Part shown: positions 48,301 through 60,300 of the stretch, one piece after another
Position numbering within the stretch: the first letter of the stretch is position 1
Layout: every line of letters begins with the position of its first letter
Origin: Siphonodentalium dalli
Taxonomy: Eukaryota; Mollusca; Scaphopoda; Gadilida; Siphonodentaliidae
Direction: 5' to 3'
Length of the DNA stretch: 64,000 bases
NCBI GenBank assembly: GCA_032622095.1
Contig: CP136069.1
Coordinates: forward strand, 154,803,043 to 154,867,042
Made by a program: the position numbers and the translations under genes
The notes under the pieces: generated by a model
What the model was told of the DNA's origin: nothing
The model's database searches: none
Seen by the model: the letters and a program-made list of their open reading frames with translations, nothing else

Positions 48301-51300
48301 AAATAGTCTGTGTGAAATTGTGAAAACGCCATCATATGTTCATAATGCACTTATCATTCAGGGGCAGCAGGAAGGCGGCCAGCTAGGTCATGCTGCTCCT
48401 GTGCAATAATATACTTTTGTTAATATATTGTATATTATTGTGCAAATAAAGATCTATTCTATTCTAATCGACGTCTGATGGCACAGAAGTCAGAAATCGA
48501 ATAAATTGTTCTGTACATGTTACAGTTAATTTATACTATAAAGATATACACGTACATTTCTTTGACCACAATGCTTTAAGGCAAGCATTATATTTACCAA
48601 TTGATATAATTAGCAGCGTAACCATGTCCGACGTGTTTTGGCCGAAGACCATACACTACATGTAAACCAAAAGTTTACTTAAAATTAACTAACCAATATA
48701 TAGTTAACTTTTAACCCAACTATCGTGTTGCCGACTAAACTTTAGTTACCAATGACTAAAATCAAAATTTGCCAAATTTAATGTTATTATTGTAACCCAA
48801 TTTGCCACAATTTTTAACCGACTAAAAGATAGGTAAAAGTAAATAAATTATTTGATTCTGTCAACATGAATTGCAATGCACAGTAAATACTCACATGGAT
48901 CGACGAAGTACGCGGTGATGACGTATCTGTTGCCTTCCACATTATAGGCTGCATGGTGGCTCTCGGGAATAACTACGTTCGCAGTGCTTTTGTCAAACTG
49001 TAATGTATTCATGGAAAAGACTTCAGACTTGCTAAATTTGTAATTGCTGCACCGTTGACACTATACATCGAGAAGTGCTCCATTCAATAATATGCATGTA
49101 TGTGTTTTTATCTATTGACTAGTGTGTATGCTTATATCTGACTGGTCAATAGCTACACGCCATGCATGGGACCGTCTTCGTTGAAATCCATTTCCACCGC
49201 CCCACTGAACAATTTCCAATATTGTATTGACTAGTGTGCTATCTTCAATTTGATTGGTCGATCGCTACACAAGATAAACCCGTATTGTGTGGACAACATC
49301 GAACCCCGTGATATTTAGCTTACATCGACCACAACGCGGAAGTAAACCCCATAATATTTCTGGGAACCACACAGAAATTTTTCCGTATTGTGTATTTGCC
49401 AAACAAAGGAGAGGAATGATTTCAGTTTCAATCTGAGTCAATTAGAGTGTGATATCAGTATGTGTTAATACCTGTGACAATTCAATTTGTGTCCAGTTAT
49501 TTATGGTGAAATCTATTGTTATGGTAAAAATATCAAACAGGACATGAATTTGAGTTTATTCTTTATGTATAGTTCAATATGATCAAAACACTGAAATATT
49601 AGGTTCCAATTTCCCTATGCATTTCTATGGAGGAAAAGTAGGGATATGTTGATTCGAATCTACTGTTGAGGTCAATAGATAAAATCGTTACCCCGTGTCT
49701 GTTCACGTAGTCCTACGGGTTTTTACCTGCCCTCAGCCAGCCGTATCACATTCGGCCTTCTGTCTCATGAGATACGGCTGACTTTGGGTAGGTACAAACC
49801 CGTACTAAGTGAACAGACACGGGTTAGCTAATAATATCGTCGATCCGGAAGTTACAATCCACCAGAAATCCCCCATAGTTACGCGTCATCTGAACGTGGA
49901 AGTCTGACCTAAAACATTAGGTATGGAATAAATTATGATGTAAAATTTAAAGCTATGTGTTATCATACATGTTACTACTTATATTTGAAGTTCTGCTGCG
50001 AACGGAATGCCAATAGATGAATTCGTTAACCGTGATTTGATTTCGATTTTGAATCTATTTATTTTCTCCACCTCGAGTTGTTGTCGGCCTAGCAGACAAT
50101 CAATCCACCGGAAATACATGTATATACGAACATGCACTGATGTCGTAACGAGAGAGCGGGCGGTCACGCAAGGTACGGTTCGCGGTGGCTTTGATGATAG
50201 GAAATGATTTTCAGAATAAATTAGGACGAAAATTGACGCTATATTGTGATAGTTGGCACACAGATACATTGGTATATACTTATTTCCGAATCAGTAATCA
50301 TGTTTTATTCGTGAAAATCGACAAGTTATAATATCATTTCGATCACGTGTGTTTACGTGTGTGATGGCACGTGCTGGGGAATTCCATGGCGGGCCAGGCA
50401 TCACGATATATGGAATTTGAACCGGAGAAAATAAACATATTTACAAAATCGAAATCTAACTGTTTGAGCGTTGAAGGGTGGGTTCCTTGAATTCCGATAT
50501 ATTTCACATCTGAAGCCGAATGAACAGTAATTTATGGGTGTTTAATCGGACAGGACATCTTAAATCCATTGTGCAGTTAACAGTATTTTAAAGATACTCA
50601 ATCCGATCAGAAGGTCCCCATACCATCAAGATACAACAGCAACAGTTCCTCAAAATACGCTTTAGTTATCAGAATCGATTTATTGCAACAAAATTATGCT
50701 AATCACTGTCAACTATGGTATCAAATTTCCCAAAACTTGTTATTTATCAACATTTTGTTCAATAAAATATGGCCGTATTATCACTAAAGTATGACGACAT
50801 TTGACCGTGTTACCACTTGATTTTAGAGTTATCCATCTTCGTCCGCAATTTTGTCCGAGACCCTCCGTTTGACCACGTGTTTCTGAGCCACATATTATGA
50901 CACATCTCGAGAAATAACAAACTTCAAAAATTGATATATGATCACTCTGAGCGTTGATAGATGGGTTCCTCGACTCCAATCAAATATTTTTACCCCCGAA
51001 GTCAAAGAAATAGTAATTTAGGAGCGTCTGATCGGATTGAGTACCTTTAAATATCGAAAACTGCAGCTATATTATACTCACGGCAGTTTGAATGCCAGCT
51101 ATAAATCCGTTGACGTCAAACAGAAGAGCCACGGCGTAGTCTCCGTTTTTTATATATCGCTTTCCAAGAAAGAGAGGATTCTCTGTCAATAAAAATAGTG
51201 AGGCGCTTGTGTTATGTCTGCATATATCAGTTTACCACCCGAAAGTCCAGATAAAGACCATTCAGGAGAAGTATCGATCCGCTCTCTGTTAAACCGCCCA

Positions 51301-54300
51301 AATGACGAAGGTGACTTTTGTTATATCTACGTCCCTTTATTCTGCATGGTTTATTTGGGTCAAACAAAGGGTGTCTAATTGTTGTCTCCAAGAACGATAT
51401 ACCCCGAAAACTTTTCCCCGATCCAAAATGGCCATCGCCCAGAAATGACCGATTGTCCAATGTCGGTCTAGGGTGGCCACGAACAAACATTTTTCGAGAT
51501 ACCCCAGGATACCCTCCAAAAACCCTCAAACGATCCAACTTGAATTTGGACGCCGTCCAAAGAAGCCCGATCCGGCATCTACATGTATGTGCATTTACAA
51601 TAATGCACCATACTATAACCGATGCTGACACATGTGCAAGACCAGAAACACGAAGCATGCAGACTACCCTCCCTGTTCAAGCCTGCAAATAGTGTGTCTG
51701 TAATTTGCAGAATGAGGTCCCCAGAGGTTGAATTTAGTGATGCTGTCCCGCCCAGCTATATAGTCCTAAATTAACATTGTTTTCAGTTACTTTTTCCCTT
51801 CCAGGAAGTTTCTATATCCCCTAATTTGCAGAAGACAAAATGCATAATCGATACATAAACTAATGGGTGAACGTAACCAACTTCAATTGGGGAACTTCAA
51901 TCTGATCCCAGGACTCCCAAAAAGCAGTTGAGGCCTATTCAGAATGAGGTTCCCAGAGGGTAATTTGGTTGCGCTAGCCCGCTGTGTGGGATAGCTTCAC
52001 TAAATTCACCCTCTGGTGACCTCATGCTGAAAATGACAGGCACACTGTCTGCAGGCTTGTCCCTGTTCAAAAGCCGTAACTATAACTCCGGCTGAATAGC
52101 CCAAGAGTTTACTCTCACTTAAAAGTGCTGAAGGGTACTCGGGTTATGAGACTTTGGAGAATATGCGCTGAAGGGTACACATGGTTTGCTATCGGCGCTG
52201 ATCGATGCACTTACGCCAACTGCGTTATACCGCATGGATCTGCATACACGTCTACATGGCTACCATCAGAACTTTATTTCCATTTCATTATATTTTGCAT
52301 TTTAATGTAAACAATTCTTCAAACAAATAATCGCCGCAGACGCAAAAACTAAACAACATAATTTCGAACGAGATTTAAAAGCATGTGTACCCTTCAGCAC
52401 ATTTTCCAAACCTGTGAACCCTCCAGCTTTTCTTTTTAGGTGAAAGTGACCCCTTGAGCACAAATCCGTGCTTATCCAGAATCCAAATTATAGAACCAAC
52501 TGTGTCATTGCTGGATGGCTTATGGCGGACTAGGATGTCATTTAGCTTACCGAACACAGAGTCGTTATCTCGTGGGAATCCGAATTCAGAATCTGGATTC
52601 AGATTACAGATTAGACCCCGTACGACTTGGTTCGGTAAACGAACAGACCAGAAATTGGCAGAATCAGTAAACGAACAGACCGTAATCTAAATCTCGTGGT
52701 AACCCAGATTCGGATTCGGATTCCGATTGTGGATTCAAATGTTCGTAATGTAAACAAACCGAGATTTCGCCACCTCGGAGTTTAAAAACACAATAAAACA
52801 TAAGAATCCGTCTCTTGTGTGCAAATTATTGCAGAATATAAACGATCTATATCAAAGAATTTTAAATGCGGAGACAAATTTGTTTTATCGAATGCAAACT
52901 GGGTGAATATTACTGAAATTAGCCAAATAATAACGCTATTGATGGTAATGCTGGGGGAGCACTTCGGTTGATGGCGAAGCAAATCATTGTCGATTTTATT
53001 GTCACTTTCATATGTCCATTTCATAATTCCATCCATAAAATACCGCCCGAACGCATGTTTCTTCTTATTCAAGAAATAGTAGGATTATATGATATCGATG
53101 GATTATCAGATACACGTATGTACTATCTAGTCTTATAGCAATTTCATGTTTAAAATGTTTTGTTTCGTTAAATGCAGTCGTTTTGCACAATAGTCTCTGT
53201 ATAGACATCAAACACAGGTATTTTTTGGCCAACGTGCTGTACAATAGCTGGAAACTAAAGCTTTGCTCATGAAGCTAATGTTGTGGTCTTGTGATCGCAG
53301 GTGAACTGCATCTCCCAATCGCACAAACAAAAATGTAAAGCTTATTCTAGGATCTCAGGACTATATAGTGGAAATGTCAGTCAATTTATTGATTAAGTAC
53401 CCACACGTACAAGTTCTAGGGACGTGGCTAGAGGTTTCCTCAAATTTCCTGCCAACTGCACCCCCCCCCCCCCCCCCATTGAACCAAACATCAATCTCAC
53501 AGGTTCGCAGAATTCCATTTGCATCCCTTGGAAATAGCCAACCTGACACACACTAAGATTGTAAAATTACCAACTTTTACTGGTTGAAAAAATCAAACTA
53601 TGAGAACAATTCCAACCTATATATGGTGTAAAATTAATGTCCAACTAATGTTGTGTCATGCATGAAATTTCCAACTGCTGGAAATGTACCAAAGTTTAGT
53701 TTAAACATATTTATTTCAAATATTTGTCAAATTTAGATAACACATGCTATATAACACATACATTTGTTTATACATACAATGGGATTGGGGGACAAGACTG
53801 TTAGTGCTGACTCACTGAAGGATACCCCCTCTCCCATATGTTATTACACTGAAAAAGTAAATAATTAGTAATGGCAAAGCAACATGACTACCAAAACAAG
53901 TTGAACATATATACAGATCACCGGTCACCCCCTCTCCCGAGTTAGTCATAAGTTTGTATATGTATTTATTTAAAATCGGGTTTGTTTGTTGCGTCTGCTG
54001 ACTTGTACGTATAATTATTTGGAACAGTTAGTCAAAAGAATCCTGATTTTTCCTCACGTATGAATGACTGCACAGCTAAGCAAATTGTACCAAAGTTCGG
54101 GGGGGGGGGGGGTCGAGACACCCAACCAACCCCTGTCGTCACGTCCCTGAGCAACTGACAAGTTTCGTGTGTTCTTCACAACATCTTCGGAATTTGATTC
54201 AGGAGGCCTAGAGCTGTTAGAATTAAATGCTTGCCCTCATCGATAAACACACTTTAACTTGAAAAAAAAGATGCGATTAAGTCGGATTGGCAGCAAATTA

Positions 54301-57300
54301 TGTGCCGTGTATATACGCATAAAAAAAGCATGACTTTCACAACAAACGTGAACTTTATAAATATAAGATACAAATGATACTTGTGTCAAATACATGAGCC
54401 ATGTTTGACGCTGGGAGAACATTAAACATAGTTTCGGAGACCACGTGGATTACAAAATCTGACCTAGAATCAGGGGGGGGAGTCGGAAAAATTTGCAGGC
54501 ACGTATGCTGATTTTTGACTTTCGACCCTTGTTGGGACCCACCCACCCCCGCGTCCAAATTTTTATCCGTTTTCGGCAGTTTTTTCCGACCCTTTTTTTA
54601 CACCCACCCCCCTTTTAACACTAAAACAGAGATTTGCGGGGGGAATTTCACTGTAAACAGTTGTATATGAATTTCTGTGCATAATATTAGTCATGGATGT
54701 GAACATTGGCATGTAAATAGGAACAAGTCATTTTGGGGTTATTCGGTCAAAAAAAACATGGCTGCCAGCAGCCATCTAGGATTTCAAAATTAAATCCATT
54801 AGCATGGGCTACAGGCTACACTGTTTGTCTGATCATCATGAAATTTGTCATTTATGTTAATATTGACATATAGATGTGTTTTAAGCCAAACTCATTGCAA
54901 AAACAGTCAAAAAGACTTGCAGGAAAAATATTTTTGAGTTACGGAAAAAATTGTTTGTTGGTCCTATCGACCACCCACCCACCCCGGCATACGTGCCCGG
55001 AAAAAACTTTTTTTCCACCCCCCCCCCCCCCCTGCTAGAATCGGGAATTAGCCCCGCCCCCGTAATCGGCTTTGGATTCTGAATCCGGATTCCCACGAGA
55101 TAACGACTCTGGGGATTTCGGCTAGTTTAGACTATTAGACTTTACCTATATTCATATATAGCAGGCTAATTTTTACATACCTGTGCAATCAGAAAACTTG
55201 ACCCATCCGTGTTTCAGTGCATCTGTTTCGGTCCTCGGCAGTGCATCGAAATTCCAATGGTTCAAAGGGTTAATGCCAAATGTCACTACAGAATAATAAA
55301 TTGAAAGAATTAATACGTCTGTTCCATGTCAGACTTGCGCGTATGTACCATAAGCGCAAGTCTGTCATGCGTGTCAGTTTCTCTGGTAGTATTATACTGC
55401 TAGATGTCCCTGGCAAAACAAATGTGTGTATATATATATATACGTTATTATTGAGCACAAATCCGTGCCAATCCAGTATCCAGAAGCTAGATTACGAAAA
55501 GACCTGCACATAAACAATTATATGGTACTGTCACGGACATGGAATTTATCTTATTTATGGAAAGATAGCAGACGAAATTATCATAGATACGCGACACCGC
55601 ACAGTGGAGCCGTCGGCGAGGTATTGTCTTGTATCGGCTGCAGCGATAAATTGTCTGACTAAATATAGAAAATCAATACTTTTCGGCATCTCACATTCTG
55701 ATTGGTCAATGTCGGATATAAAAGGCAGACTTTTATGGGGCTCAGGTTAGAAGTCTTCGGATTTCTCACCTGTCAAGATCTAGAGCTGAAATGAAGAGGC
55801 ATCCCTCAGTGAAAATGGTCATGGAGCACACGGTCAGCCAAATGCATTGATAGCCCTTACTGTCGCCTAGCAGAAGACTGAAAAGTGGTCGGAGCTGTCT
55901 TTTGAAGAAAGACCAGTGGTAGGCTGTCGATATATTGGGAATCCCAGGTATTTGGTGACCAATGTGTGCTTCCATGTCGTTTTCATTTGGGTTATGCAGA
56001 TCGAAGATTTAAAAGAATCAGTGAGCATTCATTTCTCAACTTTTTGCATCCCTCAGAATGGATGGCTATTTCTAACGTCTTTGGACGCCTTCTATTCCTC
56101 GAATTGTCACACAATGTTTGGTCTGCCAATTCAATGGAAACCCTGATTGTCGACCAGTGGAAGAATCAATTCATTGGGCGGTCATATGCAGAGTCTGGCG
56201 ACATGTTGGGTAGACCTAGTAGGTTACACTGGTGTAAATGTTTCCCATAGGCCTCAGTGCTAACGTTTTAGCGCATAGTGTTGGCAATATAAATGTTGGG
56301 TCCAAAATTTTCTTTAAATCTGAAAAATTGACATTTTGGGAAACTTTTTACACAAAAAAATCATGTCTGTCTAGCAGGGAATTCGCCTTTAAATCTTATG
56401 TTTTCGTAACTAGTGTCAGAATCGCATAAAAAAATACAGTCATATTTTAGACCACACCAAAAAATTCAAACTCCACTACAAAGGGTTAATTCCTGTGCCA
56501 ATGGTTATTTTACCTATGGGAAATCATAGGGAAGAGGTATGATGATTTTTTTATGTGAAAAGCACACAAGGCTATTGACCAATCAGGGCCCAGTGTCTAT
56601 TTTATTCTCTCCTATATATTCCTCCCGCATCCACCAGATGTCGCTCGGAACCTTATTTACACCAGTGTAACCTAAAGCGATAGCCCGCTTTTTCGCGGAA
56701 TAATTGTAACTCCCTACATTTCTTCAGAATTGCCCATCAATGGAAAAAATGTGTTCAAAAACAATATCACTTCTGTGGTTCTTTATTTATCACACACAAT
56801 TTAACCCCACCCCCTTTAACAAATTATTCATCAAAAAAGCACAATTTTCCACCACCAGTCATGTTCAAGCCCCATTTTCACTCAGTTTTAGGGGTCTGGT
56901 GTTGCAAACTTGGATCAGCTATGGAAGACTGTACAATATTCTTTCCATGAGAGAACTTCTGGTGATGTGAGGTCATTGAGTCCAGATCTGATCAGCTGAG
57001 CATCAAGCGCATGACTTTATCAGCACATTGAAGAATAAAATATGACATTTTCAGGTCTCCAAGGGTGATCCAAGATAACTGGATGTGGGTGTATATTGAA
57101 TTAGTTGAATAAAGATATGCTCTCTTTGAATTGCTGAATCATTTTCTTAAATGTGTCCAAGTTTTAGTGCTATTAACCTTCAAATGACCATACCCACCAA
57201 TGGAAATGACACACTTTCATGATATATATCTGTATATCACTGGCTATAAAATCCAAAATACTTGTTAGATTAGGTTCTTATAACAATTGATATATGTGTC

Positions 57301-60300
57301 GTTGACATGCTCATGTTATGGGTCATTTGCATTATCATGTGACTATTACAACCTTGAAAAAATTTGAAAATACCTTGAAAAATTGGCATTTTTTATGAAA
57401 AATCTTACTATTTTTTTGGCTGATGTAAGTGAAATAAGACATCAGCAGAAAGAATAGCCACACCAAGCATGAGGTATTCATTGGACTGAAAGACCAGGCT
57501 CTGTAAAATGCATTAAAATGCTTTAAAGTGACTCCCAGGAATCAAAAATGATAAAAAGCTATATTTTCCCTTTAGGTTACACTGGTGTAAATGTTTCCCA
57601 TAGGCCTCAGTGCTAACGTTTTAGCGCATAGTGTTGGCAATATAAATGTTGGGTCCAAAATTTTCTTTAAATCTGAAAAATTGACATTTTGGGAAACTTT
57701 TTACACAAAAAAATCATGTCTGTCTAGCAGGGAATTCGCCTTTAAATCTTATGTTTTCGTAACTAGTGTCAGAATCGCATAAAAAAATACAGTCATATTT
57801 TAGACCACACCAAAAAATTCAAACTCCACTACAAAGGGTTAATTCCTGTGCCAATGGTTATTTTACCTATGGGAAATCATAGGGAAGAGGTATGATGATT
57901 TTTTTATGTGAAAAGCACACAAGGCTATTGACCAATCAGGGCCCAGTGTCTATTTTATTCTCTCCTATATATTCCTCCCGCATCCACCAGATGTCGCTCG
58001 GAACCTTATTTACACCAGTGTAACCAGTAATTGGCGGCCAAATATTGTGTGCCAAGTGAACGATTCTCATTTTTGTATCCCCCTTGATTGGTAATTTAAG
58101 TTTAATTGGAGCTCTTTTATGGGCGACCTCTCAGTTTGACTTGCTAATTTTTAATAGCTATTTGGTCTCCGATTGTCACTCCAACCTTGGACTGATGTGG
58201 GCAGCCACCGAAACAAACGATAGGGATGAGAAGAGGTATCCCTTAGAGAAGTCACGGTCAGCCAAATACATTGGTAACCCTTACTATCGCTAGCGATATA
58301 TTGGGAATTCCAGCTATTTGGTGACCAATGTGAACACCCGTTGGTGCATCTCAGTGCGGCGTACCTTGAAATTTAAAAAGGATTCACTGAGATTGGTCGT
58401 GCTCGATTGGCATCCCACTCGTTAGACAACCTCCACAGCCAGAGAAGTATCTGGGAAGACCAGATAACTCTTAAAGAATGATAAGGTGATGGACTGGCTG
58501 TGGTTGGAAATCCTGGGTGCGATCCAACCTTGCACGATTGATGATTTTGATGGGATGACGTTTGCAGAATTTTATATATATCTAAGTGGCTGGCTGCCCA
58601 CAACTGCCCTAGTGGTTGGACGACAACTGGGTCTCAAGAAAGTTGGCGTACCAGAGGAGCTGAAGTTGGGCGTGCTCACAGTGACACCACATGGTTAACA
58701 CACTGAGAGCTTCCCACTTCATTTAGACGATATTAATTATAGAAGACTTTTTGGACAAGTTGACATCCCTGATTCCGGGTTGGCATCTCAGATGGAGCTC
58801 TTGTTGGGGGTCGGCCATCAGTGGCGGACCAGGCAGATATTTTTGGATGACCAGTGATGATGGTAACCAGAAAGGTATACCTCTTGATTTTTGGGATACC
58901 CTGCCTGATGGTCGACCAGCCTGGGTTGAGTGACCGGACCGAGGTCAAAGACTCCGTCACAGATGGCAGGCACTCAACCCCGTGAGCAACTCATGATATG
59001 ATAACCCTCGGAATCCTATTCTTACCTGACATGTGCAGAGATATTAACGAAGACAATGCGGAATTATACGACTTGGTTGACGGGCCATACCGGAGTCACA
59101 CCAACCTGGACACCCTAAGGTCTTAGTATAATGGGCGCCTATTAAAGCTGTACAGACGAGATACGCAGAAGACCGAAAGCTGTGTCCAGGCTGGATGTAC
59201 CGGTATGTGTCGCCAACATGGTGGGTTGATCAAATTTAAATAGAGAAACTGCGGCATGGTAACGTCTCCAGATGTGCGCCTTTGTTTGACAAAGATGTGT
59301 AAGTGAATAATCATGCCGTAATGCCTCGGTCATGTGGTTTTGACGGTGGAATCTGGAGCTAATAATTCTAGGGCCAGGTGGGAAATGTGATTTCTCCCCT
59401 TAGTATGTGACAGAGCTGAGACTAGGGCCAAGACGGGAAATGTAGTTTCTCTCCCTAGTGGTCCCACTGTCAAAACCTATGAGAATACACATCTTTCGTC
59501 GAACAAAGGTTGGCGTCGCGGATTCCTTCTCTTGTGGTGCACATCTGGGCCTGATGGAAATTTACAAAGGCGAGGGTCCTAACCTATAGATCATGATTTA
59601 TCACTATGGTATTCATACCATACAACGCCCTGGACCACTTCAGACTGGTGAATGCAGCAATTGTTTCTCTGCACATGGTCGGGTAGATAGGCGATTTCGG
59701 TCATGGAAGTCAAAGTGGAAAATTCAAGACAAATAAATTGGTTGACAGATCGATATTTGGCTGCTGGTGTGCAGTTGGCGTGACAGTCTAGATGGACGGC
59801 TTGAGTGTCCGTGAATTACAACCTGACTGGGTTCTGTCCCTTAAACTGTCAGTAGACGGCACAGCCGCCCATCTAGATTGTTACATTTTATTGCACATCA
59901 TACTCAGTCATGGATATATAAAACACCCAAATAATTATGTGGTCAAATTTTCAAAAATGATGATTCATTTTTTATAAGTTCCTGAATGTTCTTTTAAGTT
60001 CTTTACATGTACAAGCACAAGTACAAGCACAATAAACATCCCTTCTTTCAGATTCCAATCAGGATTTAGAAAAAATAAACACTCCCACTGTCTTTTGTGT
60101 CTTGTTTGTCTAACTCACTTAATTGAATTCATATTGAGGCAGGAAACTATTGCTGTATAATTATGTTATAGACTTGCAAAAAAAGCATCCAGCCTGTTCT
60201 CTTCAAACTAAGCTCATATTAAACTTATTTTAAAAAACACAAATAATCCCATATCGGCATTACTTGAATCTGAATTACGCTCCATTGGAACCTAAATCTA

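Larger units (their letters stand above)
55529..60020. mobile_element. 4.49-kb insertion with GTAC target duplication, type unknown, copy B only
   Basis: Copy A has ATATGGTACAAGCACAATAA. In copy B GTAC flanks an insert that starts TGTCACGGACATGG. The insert contains ATTGGTCAATG plus GATATAAAAGGC near 55700 (CCAAT- and TATA-like). It has a diverged internal duplication (about 55785-55960 against 58215-58345, with GTCAGCCAAATGCATTG and ATATTGGGAATCCCAGG words) and two identical 451-bp MITEs. An imperfect 12-base repeat (GTACAAGCACAA) at the right edge leaves that end uncertain. No transposase or RT was recognised, and the open frames are short. Confidence 0.75.

Noticed and set aside
55379-55620. 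Premature stop in gene B from the 21-base insertion
   Set aside because: It arises only if the exon is read one base out. In the frame fixed by both splice junctions the insertion is open.
56238-57782. Two identical 63-codon ORFs
   Set aside because: They lie inside the two copies of the 451-bp MITE and start at its terminal repeat. No coding evidence.
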